DNA from: Alphaproteobacteria bacterium | GTDB taxonomy: Bacteria; Pseudomonadota; Alphaproteobacteria; Micavibrionales; Micavibrionaceae | NCBI GenBank assembly: GCA_018000295.1 | Contig: JAGNKE010000001.1 | Span: 1 to 64,000, forward strand | Direction of reading: 5' to 3' | Length of the DNA: 64,000 nucleotides | Part shown: piece by piece, positions 35,936 through 46,093 of the stretch | Position numbering within the stretch: the first letter of the stretch is position 1 | Layout of the letters: the number at the start of each line of letters is the position of its first letter | Notes under the pieces: generated by a model | What the model saw: the letters and a program-made list of their open reading frames with translations, nothing else | Database searches by the model: none | What the model was told of the DNA's origin: nothing | Translations under genes and position numbers: made by a program

Positions 35936-38188
35936 ATGGCCCTTCTTTCGTTTAACATAACAAAAATATACAAGGCGACACTTTTTGCCATTCTTGTACT
36001 GGCCATACTGTCGCCATCTTCAGTATTGGCCGTGGACAGCCCAAGTGATTCTCCGGTTTCTCTGGATGCCGACAGTCTTTCGCACGATCAGGCCGCTCAA
36101 ACCGTAACGGCATCCGGTAACGTTGTGATGGTTCAGGACGGCCGGACCCTCAAGGCCGATAGTGTAGTCTATGACCTGAAAGCCGATACGGTGATCGCTA
36201 TTGGCCATGTCGAGTTCGTGGATATTAACGGCGACCGCCATCTGGCCGAAAAAGTAAAATTCAACGATGCCATGAAAAACGGCTTCGTCGAGGGGTTGAA
36301 AACGTTTCTGACCGATGGCTCGCGTTTTACAGCGAAAAAGGGCAATCACGAGCGCGGCATCACGACGACGATGTACGATGCCACCTACACCCCGTGCGAA
36401 CCTTGTAAAAAAGATCCTGATCGTCCGCCCCTCTGGCAAATCCGGGCCTCCGAGGTCGAGCATGACAAATCCGATAAAACCATTTCTTATCAGAACGCCC
36501 GCTTTGAATGGATGGGTGTCCCTCTCGCTTACCTGCCGTATTTCGAACATCCTGATGGAACGGAAAAACGCAAGAGCGGTTTCCTGACCCCCTCCGCAGG
36601 TTATAAAAGCGACTTGGGCGTCTTTGTCGAAAGCCGCTACTATTGGGCCATCGCCCCGGAAAAGGACGCGACCTTTGGCGTGATCGCCATGACCAAGCAA
36701 GCGCCCGTGGCGACCGGAGAATGGCGCCAGCGTTGGGAAAATGCTGAATTTAAGGCCGAAGGCAGTATGACCTATTCCGACTACGTTGACCGTGAGGAGG
36801 ACGAAAGCGTTCGGCAGAACAAGGAATGGCGCGGCCATATTTTTGCCGATGCTCTCTGGAATATCAATCAGAAATGGCGGGCAGGGTCGGAAATCAATCT
36901 CACCTCCGACGATCAGTATTTACGCCAGTATGATTTCGAGACCGAGGATGACGACGTCCTTGAAAATCAGGTCTATCTGGAGCGGTTTTCAGGCCGTAAT
37001 TATGCCGTGGGACGCTTGTTAGGGTTTCAGGATTTGCGGGTGGATGAAGCCGAACTGATCGACCAGCCCGACGTCCTTCCTGAAATTCAGGCAAGTTTTC
37101 TGGGTGAACCCGGCGATATACCCGTTTTAGGCGGACGCTGGAGTCTTGAAGGTTCGGTCTTGGGTCTGCGCCGTGAGGCCGAGGACGGTCAGGACGTCAA
37201 CCGTATAGGTCTGGGCGTAGGCTGGCAGCGCAGGCTGGTGACCGATTTTGGCTTACTGTCGGTAATCAATGCCAACGCCCGTTCGGAAAGTTACTTCATT
37301 CAGGATCGTGATGATGCCACCAGCGACGGAGGTGAGACCCGTTCCTTTGCTTCACTGGACGCAAAGACCAGCTATCCCCTGACACGCAACTTCGAGCGTT
37401 TTCAGGCGGTCATCGAGCCTGTGGCCTCCCTGACACTGGCTCCGAATATCGATCAGGAAGACGAAATCCCGAACGAGGACAGTCAGGACGTACAGATTGA
37501 CGCCAGCAACCTCTTCGAATCCAACCGCTTCCCCGGTCTCGACAGGATCGAGGATCAATCGCACTTCACCTATGGCTTGAGGACAGGGCTTTATGCTGAC
37601 GATGGTAGCTACGGCGATGTCTTTTTCGGCCAGAGCCAGCGCTTTGAGGATGATGACAACCCCTTCGTAGCCGGATCCGGCCTGAACGAAAAGGAATCGG
37701 ACTTTGTTGGGCAAATTTCAGGGCGTTACAAACAAGATTACGCGCTGGATTACCGCTTCCAGCTGGCCAATGACGACCTCTCGCCGCAGCGCCATGAAGT
37801 CGATGCAAGTGCTAGCTTTAACTCCTTTACGTTATCCACCCGCTACTTGTTCGCCAAGTCTTTAGGAGGCACGGATATCGTCGAAACCCGCGAGCAGATT
37901 GAAAACGCGGCCAGCTATTATATAAACGATGAATGGCGCATTCGCGGCGGCGCAAGGCACGATTTGGGCGAAGATCCGGGCTTAAGGCAAGCCAATATCG
38001 GAGTCGATTACTTCGGCCAGTGTTTTACATGGTCGGTGACCGGTCGCCGGAACTTGACCGAAGACAGTTCAGGCGACAACGGAACGGAAGTGCTCTTTAA
38101 AATAGGCTTGAAAAATCTGGGCGAATTTGAAGCCTCTGGTCTCAAGCTATCGTCTGACAACGGCTCAAAGGAAAAAGAAGACGAGTAG
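35936..38188 (+). CDS. lptD: LPS-assembly protein LptD
   Basis: LptD is the outer-membrane barrel that, with LptE, inserts lipopolysaccharide into the outer leaflet. From the ATG at 35936 the product has 750 residues with a signal peptide (ATLFAILVLAILSPSSVLA), an OstA/LptA-like jellyroll (LDADSLSHDQAAQTVTASGNVVMVQDGRTLKADSVVYD), and a barrel domain (LPYFEHPDGTEKRKSGFLTPSAGYKSDLGVFVESRYYW). The terminal strand is EFEASGLKLSS. The frame is open back to a TTG at 35879, but the signal peptide favours 35936. The gene is not followed by surA or pdxA, as it often is. Confidence 0.94.
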   Translation: MALLSFNITKIYKATLFAILVLAILSPSSVLAVDSPSDSPVSLDADSLSHDQAAQTVTASGNVVMVQDGRTLKADSVVYDLKADTVIAIGHVEFVDINGDRHLAEKVKFNDAMKNGFVEGLKTFLTDGSRFTAKKGNHERGITTTMYDATYTPCEPCKKDPDRPPLWQIRASEVEHDKSDKTISYQNARFEWMGVPLAYLPYFEHPDGTEKRKSGFLTPSAGYKSDLGVFVESRYYWAIAPEKDATFGVIAMTKQAPVATGEWRQRWENAEFKAEGSMTYSDYVDREEDESVRQNKEWRGHIFADALWNINQKWRAGSEINLTSDDQYLRQYDFETEDDDVLENQVYLERFSGRNYAVGRLLGFQDLRVDEAELIDQPDVLPEIQASFLGEPGDIPVLGGRWSLEGSVLGLRREAEDGQDVNRIGLGVGWQRRLVTDFGLLSVINANARSESYFIQDRDDATSDGGETRSFASLDAKTSYPLTRNFERFQAVIEPVASLTLAPNIDQEDEIPNEDSQDVQIDASNLFESNRFPGLDRIEDQSHFTYGLRTGLYADDGSYGDVFFGQSQRFEDDDNPFVAGSGLNEKESDFVGQISGRYKQDYALDYRFQLANDDLSPQRHEVDASASFNSFTLSTRYLFAKSLGGTDIVETREQIENAASYYINDEWRIRGGARHDLGEDPGLRQANIGVDYFGQCFTWSVTGRRNLTEDSSGDNGTEVLFKIGLKNLGEFEASGLKLSSDNGSKEKEDE

Positions 38189-38269
38189 ACAGAGTCTTGC
38201 CTTGTTCGCTAGCGGTTGATCCCATATATTTTTCCCTGAACCTGAAATCTGTGCTTCGGACCCTTTCTT

Positions 38270-38995
38270 ATGGAAGTCAGCCCTTACAACCCTTACGATC
38301 GCTACCGCCGCCGTTCGGTCAGACGGACGCAAAGCGTTCTGAATATCATCTTGGCGTGTGTCATCACGGGAGGTTTGGGGTTCTATCTGGGGCGTCTGCA
38401 GTCGGAACAGAGTTTAAAAACTCTATATAAGCAGAAAAACAGTTCTGAGACCCAAATAGAAGATTTGCAGGACCAGTTAACGCGTTTAAGGGCCGAGGCC
38501 CAAACGGCCAATATCAAACTCCTTCAGGCGCATGAAAGTTTTAGCGAGGCTTTGCCGGAAGGGCCGATGCAGGAACTCACACTGCTTTTGAAGCAGCAGA
38601 TTGAAGGGGGCGTGGATCCAAAGCGCATGGAAACTGTTCTGCGCTCCGTCCGCCCGCCTCAGAATTGCTCGGAACCGCAGACGAAACGCTTTGTACTCAT
38701 GACGCCGGCCTATAACGGGCCGCAAAGTAAAATGACTACAAACGAAAAGGAGATAACCTTGACGGGAAGCGGGGAATCCGCAAAAAATTCCAAGGGCAAG
38801 GCGGAGGCCTGGTTCGATCCGTCAAAATCCGTAACATTGGTGTTTGAGACTAATGAAGGAGCCAAACAGGAGAAAAAGAGCCACCTTCCCATTTATCACT
38901 CAATTATTCTGGGCGACAAGGAGTTCCGCTTCACAATCGCCCAAGGCGAACAATCCTTCGCCAAGGTCACATACGATATCTGCGATTACCCCTGA
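38270..38995 (+). CDS. Unknown single-pass protein with coiled coil
   Basis: A 241-residue protein: a basic cytoplasmic start, one membrane helix (LNIILACVITGGLGFYLGRL at about 25-45), then a coiled coil (about 50-90, with LYKQKNSSETQIEDLQDQLTRLRAEAQ), and a beta-rich periplasmic domain with the signature TKRFVLMTPAYNGPQ. It lies after lptD in the same direction, 81 bases apart, which hints at an envelope role. I recognise no family. Confidence 0.65.
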   Translation: MEVSPYNPYDRYRRRSVRRTQSVLNIILACVITGGLGFYLGRLQSEQSLKTLYKQKNSSETQIEDLQDQLTRLRAEAQTANIKLLQAHESFSEALPEGPMQELTLLLKQQIEGGVDPKRMETVLRSVRPPQNCSEPQTKRFVLMTPAYNGPQSKMTTNEKEITLTGSGESAKNSKGKAEAWFDPSKSVTLVFETNEGAKQEKKSHLPIYHSIILGDKEFRFTIAQGEQSFAKVTYDICDYP

Positions 38996-38998
38996 AAA

Positions 38999-41005
38999 TC
39001 AATTTTTGATCGACTGATAGGCCTTGGTGGACAGCATATGCTCGACCAAAAACGAAGGCTGCGTCTCGATTTGCAGGTTGATCTCAATCGGCCGCTTGTC
39101 CTTCAAATCGGGATTCATTCCACGCGAATTCAAGGTCATGAGGACACCTTTGGACACAGAACCGTCCATTCGGAATTCAAAAAATTCATAATGATAGTTT
39201 TTGAGGGCCGTTCGCATCGCCTTCATTTGCGGATCATCCCCCGCAAAGAGCATCTGCGAGATGCTGTCAGGCAGCATAATGACACCAGGGTCTTGGCTCT
39301 GGAGCAGTGCATCTTTGATTTCGAGAGTCTTGCCGCGTTTGATCAGGGGAATGATCCCTCCCATGCGCCCGTCGATTTTAAAAGTCGGCAGCGGCGTATC
39401 CATGAAAAACTGGCGCAGACTGATATCGGAAACCTTGAGGGTTACCTGATCCGGTAATTCAAGGTCTTTGAGGGGTATACGGTCTGTACGCACGGAGCCT
39501 CCATAAACACTAAGGCTCGCGGCGGCGATTTCTCCCTGATCGGGGGGAACAAAACCCACACGCATACGCCCCTGATATTTAATAGATGGCTTGAGCGGCA
39601 AGTCAAATTTGAGATCGGCCAGAAACTTTCGGGGATCGCCCTCGGTCTTCTTTGCCTCGGAAACGCCCCCCCTCAAATTATAGAGGTGGAGCGGCCCATA
39701 ACGCAGCGTCAGGCCTTTGATTTCAGCGGCAAGATCGGCCTTAGCTTCCGGGGGTGTTTTCTGTCCGTCCCAGGAAAAGGAGCAATTCGCCAGTAGCCCG
39801 TGATCAGACTCTTGCGCGGAAGGTTCAAGAGCTTCAGGCATAGCCAGCGATGTTTTCTCGCACAACCCGGTTAGAATTTTGGTCTGCGGATTAAAAAGAA
39901 AAGGCCCCCGAACCCCGGATGTGTGTTCAGGATTCTCAATCGCCCACTGTCCGTTCAGAACACCATCTTTCGCGGTATCGGCAAAAGAGAAGGTAACAGA
40001 AAGCGGAACATCACGAGGAAGAAGCGACGGCAAGGCCTGCTCGGGCGAAAGTAGTGTGTTCTTGGCAAGAAAATCCCGCAAAAGGATTAAATTTTGCGGA
40101 CGCAAACCCACCTCTTTAATTGTTTGTTCTTGCTCGTTGGTCTTAAGCGAAGCTGTGAAGTCAATTGCCTCGGCGCCGATGGTCTTGCCCTCTGCCTTGA
40201 GGGAAAGAATGTTGTCCTTGCGTTCGAGGCTAATTTTAGTGTCATCCAGTGGAATGGACCGCCAGTTAATAGCTGCCGCGATAATTTCAGCGGTCAGAAT
40301 TAAACCCTTTCCGGCGGGTATCTCAAGGTTAAAAGTCCCGGAAGACCGACTCATTTTCAAATCTTCAATGTCAAGTTGCAAGGGTTCAGCCTTCGCGGAA
40401 ATTTTTATCGATCCGTCAGGAAAAACAGTTCCGGTCAAGGTCGACTCAAAGGAAAGCTTCTTTTGGGTGGACTTCACCCGCCCCAGTATTTCAACTTCGT
40501 TACGCTTTCCAGATTTCTTACGGATTTGCCCCTCGAATTCCAGCTTAAGCCCGCCAAGCTCCGGATGTAGAAGCTCAAGCGTCGCCCCCTCGACAATCAC
40601 CGCCGGAGCGGGAATATCCTTAAAGCTTTTAAGAAAAGATAAATCGTTGGTCCGTCCGGCCAGTGTAACGTCAAGCGAAGGTGAAATTTCCCCGGTCAGA
40701 TGCAGCTTGCGTATTCTCAGGCTGTCCGCTTGCCCGCCCTGAAAAAGAAACCGCTCGGGCGAGTACCGGATTTCAAGCCCTTCGACGCCGCTGAAACTCT
40801 TGGGATCAAGCGAGATTTTATTAAAAGTAACAGAGCCACCTGAGGCCGATACGGACTCAAAAGCGACCAACTTAAAACCAAGCCCCTGAAGCCCCTCGGC
40901 AAAGCGACTCTTTATTTTGTCAGGAATATACCAGTAGAGCGCATAAACATACGCCCCGCCGACAGACAGACACAACAGCGCCAGAAGTGTAAGTATTTTC
41001 CGCAT
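38999..41005 (-). CDS. YdbH-like (AsmA superfamily) envelope protein
   Basis: A 668-residue protein with an N-terminal membrane anchor (ILTLLALLCLSVGGAYVYALYW) and a long beta-rich repetitive body. The C-terminal part (ASLSVYGGSVRTDRIPLKD, FKIDGRMGGIIPLIKRGKTLEIKDALLQSQDPGVIMLPDS) matches the YdbH domain. YdbH, YhdP and TamB form the AsmA-type family that moves phospholipids between membranes. The upstream neighbour on the same strand is parE, 66 bases away; it is convergent with the coiled-coil gene three bases away. Confidence 0.8.
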   Translation of the reverse strand: MRKILTLLALLCLSVGGAYVYALYWYIPDKIKSRFAEGLQGLGFKLVAFESVSASGGSVTFNKISLDPKSFSGVEGLEIRYSPERFLFQGGQADSLRIRKLHLTGEISPSLDVTLAGRTNDLSFLKSFKDIPAPAVIVEGATLELLHPELGGLKLEFEGQIRKKSGKRNEVEILGRVKSTQKKLSFESTLTGTVFPDGSIKISAKAEPLQLDIEDLKMSRSSGTFNLEIPAGKGLILTAEIIAAAINWRSIPLDDTKISLERKDNILSLKAEGKTIGAEAIDFTASLKTNEQEQTIKEVGLRPQNLILLRDFLAKNTLLSPEQALPSLLPRDVPLSVTFSFADTAKDGVLNGQWAIENPEHTSGVRGPFLFNPQTKILTGLCEKTSLAMPEALEPSAQESDHGLLANCSFSWDGQKTPPEAKADLAAEIKGLTLRYGPLHLYNLRGGVSEAKKTEGDPRKFLADLKFDLPLKPSIKYQGRMRVGFVPPDQGEIAAASLSVYGGSVRTDRIPLKDLELPDQVTLKVSDISLRQFFMDTPLPTFKIDGRMGGIIPLIKRGKTLEIKDALLQSQDPGVIMLPDSISQMLFAGDDPQMKAMRTALKNYHYEFFEFRMDGSVSKGVLMTLNSRGMNPDLKDKRPIEINLQIETQPSFLVEHMLSTKAYQSIKN

Positions 41006-41070
41006 GTGCCTAAAGATACAGCCTTATTCAACGATTTCAAACCTCTAAAGTAACAAGGTAACAAAAATCT

Positions 41071-43077
41071 TTAAATATCTATATCTTCAACAAATTTTGC
41101 ATGGGTTTGAATAAATTCGAAACGCGCCTCGGCATTATTCCCCATGAGGCGGGAGACAAGATCGTCAATCAGGGCCAGCGGATTCTGAGCCTCTTCATCC
41201 TGCGCCATCTCGGCTCCGATCCCCAGAGCCGAAGCAACATCAGGAAGCGTAACCCTCAGCAACATCCTGTTTTTTGGGTTCATCGTCGTATCTTTAAGGG
41301 TGCTGGCCATCATTTCCCCAAGACCCTTATAACGCTGTATCTCAACCTTTTTATCCTTGAAAGTCGAAGCAAGAAGCTCTTCTTTGTGAAGATCGTTATG
41401 GGCATAAACAACGGTCTTGCCGCTGGTGATCTGATAAAGCGGCGGCTGCGCCAAATAGAGATGTCCATTCTCGATCAGAGACCGCATCTGGTCGTAAAAG
41501 AACGTAATGAGCAAAGAAGCAATATGTGCGCCGTCCACATCGGCATCGGTCATAATGATGATCCGCTCATAGCGGAGCTTATCGAGCCTGAAATCCTTGC
41601 CCGAGCCGCAACCCAGAGCCTGAATGAGATCTTGGATTTGCTGGTTGGCCACGATCTTGTCCTGTGTGGCGCTGACAACGTTCAAAATCTTGCCTCGCAG
41701 GGGCATGACCGCTTGCGTTTCCCGGTTTCGCGCCATTTTCGCTGTTCCGCCGGCGCTATCGCCCTCGACAATAAAAAGCTCAGTGTCATCGGAATTCGAG
41801 CGGCTGCAGTCCGCGAGTTTCCCCGGTAGCCGCAGGCGTTGCGTAGCGGTTTTCCGGGCGGTCGCACGGTCATTTTTGAGCTTCTGCCGTTCTTCTGCCC
41901 GGGCGATAAGGGATTCGATGAGTTTATTACTCGACGCAGGGTCGTTGGAGAGCCAATGATCGAAATGGTCCTTGATGGCTGTATCGACGAGGCGCGTGAC
42001 CTCAGGCGTCGCCAGACGGTCTTTGGTCTGTCCCTGGAATTGCGGATTTTTGATAAAAACGGACAGGAGCACACCCGTTCCGGTCATGATATCGTCGGCC
42101 GTAATGATCGAGGCTTTTTTCACGCCGGTCATCTCGGCATAGGCGCGAATCCCGCGCAACAAAGCGGCCCGCAACCCCGCCTCATGCGTCCCGCCTTGCG
42201 GCGTAGGGATTGTATTACAATAGGAATGGGAAAAACCTTCTTCTTCCTCTGTCCATCCGACCGCGAACTCAACTTTTCCGGCTTTATCGGGAAGGTTAAT
42301 GTTTCCATAAAAAGCCTTGGGCGTAACCGTCGGCGTATCTTTGAGGGAATAAGTCAGGAAGTCGTATAACCCGCTGGGAAATCTGAAGGATTCCTCCGCC
42401 TTGATCTTGCTGTCTGGTGGGAGCAGGGAGGGATCGCACTTCCACCGGACCTCGACGCCCGAAAAAAGATAAGCCTTTGATCGCGCCATGGAATGGAGCC
42501 AGGAAGGCTTGAACCGGAGTTTTGCGCCGAAAATTTCAGGATCGGGGTGGAACGTGACCTTGGTCCCGCGGCGGTTTTGAACGCTGCCGACCTTTTCCAG
42601 CTTACTCTTGGGGATGCCCCGGCTGTAGCTCTGCCGGAAAAGCGCCTTGTCGCGGGCCACCTCGACCGTCATCTTGTCCGAAAGCGCATTGACGACTGAA
42701 ATACCTACCCCATGCAGCCCGCCAGCGGTATTATAGACCTTATTGTTGAATTTCCCGCCCGAATGCAGGGTGGTCATAAGAACCTCAAGAGCCGACTTTT
42801 TAGGGAATTTTGGGTGGTTATCGACAGGAATTCCGCGCCCGTTATCGGAAATGGTCAGGACGTTATCGGTTTCCAGATAAATTTCAATCCAGTCCGCATG
42901 TCCGGCCACGGCCTCGTCCATGGAATTATCAAGGATCTCCCCGGCCAGATGGTGCATCGCCCGTTCATCCGTGCCGCCGATATACATCCCCGGCCGCTTG
43001 CGGACAGGCTCAAGCCCTTCAAGAACCTCGATATCTGAGGCGTCATACGACACATTTTTCGGGTGAGTCTGAGGCAT
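41071..43077 (-). CDS. parE: DNA topoisomerase IV subunit B
   Basis: ParE is the ATPase subunit of topoisomerase IV, which decatenates daughter chromosomes. The 668-residue product has the GHKL ATPase (EILDNSMDEAVAGHADWI, ISDNGRGIP, GGLHGVGISVVNALS), the transducer, and TOPRIM motifs (IVEGDSAGGTAKMARNRETQAVMPLRGKILNV, MTDADVDGAHIASLL). The length and the start, DIEVLEGLEPVRKRPGMYIG, favour ParE over GyrB. No parC is adjacent. Confidence 0.95.
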   Translation of the reverse strand: MPQTHPKNVSYDASDIEVLEGLEPVRKRPGMYIGGTDERAMHHLAGEILDNSMDEAVAGHADWIEIYLETDNVLTISDNGRGIPVDNHPKFPKKSALEVLMTTLHSGGKFNNKVYNTAGGLHGVGISVVNALSDKMTVEVARDKALFRQSYSRGIPKSKLEKVGSVQNRRGTKVTFHPDPEIFGAKLRFKPSWLHSMARSKAYLFSGVEVRWKCDPSLLPPDSKIKAEESFRFPSGLYDFLTYSLKDTPTVTPKAFYGNINLPDKAGKVEFAVGWTEEEEGFSHSYCNTIPTPQGGTHEAGLRAALLRGIRAYAEMTGVKKASIITADDIMTGTGVLLSVFIKNPQFQGQTKDRLATPEVTRLVDTAIKDHFDHWLSNDPASSNKLIESLIARAEERQKLKNDRATARKTATQRLRLPGKLADCSRSNSDDTELFIVEGDSAGGTAKMARNRETQAVMPLRGKILNVVSATQDKIVANQQIQDLIQALGCGSGKDFRLDKLRYERIIIMTDADVDGAHIASLLITFFYDQMRSLIENGHLYLAQPPLYQITSGKTVVYAHNDLHKEELLASTFKDKKVEIQRYKGLGEMMASTLKDTTMNPKNRMLLRVTLPDVASALGIGAEMAQDEEAQNPLALIDDLVSRLMGNNAEARFEFIQTHAKFVEDIDI

Positions 43078-43264
43078 ATGTAAAGATGAACGCTCGCTAC
43101 CGTAGTATGATAACCCACAAAATGAATCAATTAACTAGCTATTATCATTCGATAAATCAAACGAATAAAAAAATAAAAAGCACAAAAAAAACTTTTTTCA
43201 ATGATAGTCGGATATAATAGATTATAGAAGCTTAGGCCAGTGGGATATTTTATCGGAGAGAATC

Positions 43265-44461
43265 TTGTTCAAAATAACCGTTACTAAAGTAATCTGCTTT
43301 TTTTCATTTCTGTTTATAGCTGGTTTTCCAAACTCGTCTTTTTCAGACGGAGGGGACGCGCTGGCCAGATTTAAAAAACCGATGCCCAACATAGATTTGT
43401 TGCCCGAAAAGGATTTTTTGGAATCAACTAAGGAGCACAAAGTCATTCCTTACGGAGACAAGACTTTAGCCTACACAATAAGATGGCCTAAGGACTGGGA
43501 CCAGGCCGAGGATAAAGGCTCAAGTAACTTTGAGCTAAATACGAAGCTTTTTACAAGTATCAACATTTGGTACAGCCCACCCAGGATGGGTGGCCGTAGT
43601 CGGTTGGAGGTAAAGGCCGTAGATCTTGAAAATCAATTGTCTGCAGAACAATGGTATTTAAAGAACCTTCTTCAAACTGGTCAAACCTTGGAAGGTTTCA
43701 TTGTACACAGCGAAAAAAAGGTTGAAGCACTGATGATAGTAATGGAAGAGGACGTTTCATACTACCTCCGGACAGTGACTATTATTAATGGCAAAAGGGT
43801 TCTTCAGGCTCAGTATTACGTTCCAATGTTTTTTTGGAATGAGGAAAAGGTGATGCAGGCGCAATGCCTATCGACTTTTGACATTTCGTATCCCACGGAA
43901 GAAACAATTGAAAAGCTTGAGAAGTTTCAATTTCTAGATGTGGCTGAAGTGATGTACCCGGAGACATGGAGATCTCATGCAAAGCCTCTTAAATCAATAG
44001 AAAATATGAATGTTAAGTTTTTAAATGTAAGAAAAACGAAAAATAAAATGGAAAGACTCGATGAATCGATTGAGGGGCAGATAGATGTAACCCTTGTGTC
44101 CTCACTTACAAGTGAATCTTTGCTCACAGAATTAGAAAATTATAAAAAAAATATGGAGGGCACAGGGATGATTGTAGGCAAAAAAATAGAAACGATTGAA
44201 AATTTTAAATACAACGAAAACTACAGTTTTGCCGCTTCCGAAGCTTATGAGGGTATCGATAGTTCAAATGACTCTATGGACTATGAGTTATGGTTTAGCC
44301 TGCTTGTATCAGGAAACTACTATTATTTTGTAAGTCTTCTTACGCCCTCCAGAAATGAATCCTACAATGTGTGGGCGCTAAACACGCAAACATACAAGAT
44401 AATTATTAACAACATTAGGCCAAGCGCAGCCGGATTTATTGATAAAGCCGACGACTTATAA
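43265..44461 (+). CDS. Unknown secreted protein with two similar domains
   Basis: A 398-residue protein starting at a TTG (43265) behind CGGAGAG, with a signal peptide (VICFFSFLFIAGFPNSSFS). The mature part appears to contain two related halves, each opening with a Trp-rich segment: LAYTIRWPKDWDQAED at about 65-80 and VAEVMYPETWRSHAK at about 223-237. This layout recalls the PsbP/Mog1-like fold, but I cannot confirm that by eye. The gene is clearly AT-richer than parE and glnA on either side and may be a later arrival. It is convergent with glnA, seven bases away. Confidence 0.6.
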   Translation: MFKITVTKVICFFSFLFIAGFPNSSFSDGGDALARFKKPMPNIDLLPEKDFLESTKEHKVIPYGDKTLAYTIRWPKDWDQAEDKGSSNFELNTKLFTSINIWYSPPRMGGRSRLEVKAVDLENQLSAEQWYLKNLLQTGQTLEGFIVHSEKKVEALMIVMEEDVSYYLRTVTIINGKRVLQAQYYVPMFFWNEEKVMQAQCLSTFDISYPTEETIEKLEKFQFLDVAEVMYPETWRSHAKPLKSIENMNVKFLNVRKTKNKMERLDESIEGQIDVTLVSSLTSESLLTELENYKKNMEGTGMIVGKKIETIENFKYNENYSFAASEAYEGIDSSNDSMDYELWFSLLVSGNYYYFVSLLTPSRNESYNVWALNTQTYKIIINNIRPSAAGFIDKADDL

Positions 44462-44467
44462 AAAACC

Positions 44468-45898
44468 TCAGGACGAGAAGTACAGGCTATACTCAACCGG
44501 GTGCGGGGCTCTCTCGGTGCGCTCGACTTCTTCCATCTTAAGGGCGATGAAGGCATCAATGATATCTTTGCTGAACACTCCGCCTTTAAGCAGGAAACCG
44601 TGATTCTCCGAAAGGGCCGCAAGAGCTTCTCTCAGCGAACCGCAAGCGGAGGGAACCTTGGCCATTTCCTCCTTGCTCAGGTGATAGAGATCCTTGTCCA
44701 GAGCCTCTCCGGGATTGATCTTGCTCTCGATCCCGTCCAGTCCGGCCATCAGCATCGCAGAGAAAGCCAGATAAGGATTAGCCAGAGGATCAGGAAAACG
44801 CACCTCGACACGCTTGCCACCGGGCGAAGCGGAGTAGGGGATCCGGCACGAGGCTGAACGGTTATTCTTGGAATAGGCCAGATGGACGGGCGCCTCGTAA
44901 CCCGGCACCAGCCGTTTATAGCTGTTCGTCGTCGGGTTGGTGAACGCATTGAGCGCCCGGGCGTGCTTGAGAATTCCTCCGATGTAATAAAGAGCGGTCT
45001 CCGAAAGATCGGCATAACCGTTGCCGGCAAAAAGCGGTTTACCCGCTTTCCAAACAGACTGGTGGACGTGCATCCCCGACCCGTTATCCCCATAGATCGG
45101 TTTGGGCATGAAGGTCGCAGTTTTACCATAGCTGTGCGCGACGTTATGAACCGCGTGTTTGTAGAGCTGGATGTTATCGGCGCTGGCGACCAACGTGGAA
45201 AAACGCAAGCCCAACTCACATTGGCTGGGCGCGACTTCGTGGTGGTGCTTCTCAACCGCCACGCCCATGCTCTCTAAAACGGTCAGCATTTCTGAACGAA
45301 GGTCAGAGAGAGTGTCAACGGGGGCTTCGGGGAAATACCCACCCTTGACGGGGGGGCGGTGCCCCATATTCCCGTTGGGATAATCCCGCCCGGAGTTGTA
45401 AGGACCTTCGGCGCTGTCGATCTGATAGCTGACATGATTCATATCGGTATGGACGCGAACGCTGTCAAAAACAAAAAACTCCAACTCCGGTCCAAAAAAG
45501 GCAGTATCGCCCAGACCTGATTTTTTGAGATACTGCTCCGCCGCCTTGGCAATCGAGCGCGGGTCGCGGTTATAGCTTTCCTTGCTGCCGGGCACCCGGA
45601 CATCGCAGAAAATCTTGAGGGTCTTCTGGGCCGAAAAGGGATCATAGGTTACTTTGACAAGGTCAGGGATCAGCACCATGTCCGACTCATGAATGGCGCG
45701 CCACCCGGCAATAGATGAGCCATCGAAATAAACCCCGTTCTCCAGCACGTCCCGGTCAACATATCCCGCCCTGAGGGTCAGGTGCTGCCACTTGCCGCGT
45801 AGATCAGTGAAATTGAAATCCACATACTGAACGTCCTGCTCTTGGATATACTTAAGAAGGTCCGCGCTGGACTTGAAGGAAAGGGCGTATGAGTTCAC
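44468..45898 (-). CDS. glnA: Type I glutamine synthetase
   Basis: GlnA makes glutamine from glutamate and ammonia, the main route of nitrogen assimilation. The 476-residue product has all GS-I signatures: FTDLRGKWQHLT, FDGSSIAGW, FFGPELEFFVFD, ASQCELGLRF-like APSQCELGLRF, NGSGMHVHQS and RRVEVRFPD-like GKRVEVRFPD. Tyr405 in DKDLYHLS is the likely adenylylation site, so GlnE control is expected. The usual glnB neighbour is missing upstream, where a tRNA gene stands instead. Confidence 0.97.
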   Translation of the reverse strand: MNSYALSFKSSADLLKYIQEQDVQYVDFNFTDLRGKWQHLTLRAGYVDRDVLENGVYFDGSSIAGWRAIHESDMVLIPDLVKVTYDPFSAQKTLKIFCDVRVPGSKESYNRDPRSIAKAAEQYLKKSGLGDTAFFGPELEFFVFDSVRVHTDMNHVSYQIDSAEGPYNSGRDYPNGNMGHRPPVKGGYFPEAPVDTLSDLRSEMLTVLESMGVAVEKHHHEVAPSQCELGLRFSTLVASADNIQLYKHAVHNVAHSYGKTATFMPKPIYGDNGSGMHVHQSVWKAGKPLFAGNGYADLSETALYYIGGILKHARALNAFTNPTTNSYKRLVPGYEAPVHLAYSKNNRSASCRIPYSASPGGKRVEVRFPDPLANPYLAFSAMLMAGLDGIESKINPGEALDKDLYHLSKEEMAKVPSACGSLREALAALSENHGFLLKGGVFSKDIIDAFIALKMEEVERTERAPHPVEYSLYFSS

Positions 45899-46010
45899 GA
45901 AAACACCTCACGGGAAAAATCGGGTTTAAGCGCAAAAAACAACCCCTGTTTACCATGAGCGCCAAGGGGCGGCAATCGCAATATTCTGGCGCGTTGCTGA
46001 CACTAAGTGC

Positions 46011-46038
46011 GTGATTTTAGGCAAACTTCGCGTATAAT
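46011..46038 (+). promoter_or_regulatory. Candidate promoter of tRNA-His
   Basis: GTGATT at 46011-46016, a 16-base spacer, and a perfect TATAAT at 46033-46038. The -10 is good but the -35 is weak, and the tRNA begins 56 bases later, farther than for the other tRNAs here. Confidence 0.4.
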
Positions 46039-46093
46039 ACACTTGACGAAAGGGAAGCTCTGACGCTAGAGATTTCCCTCTTGCCGCAATTAT

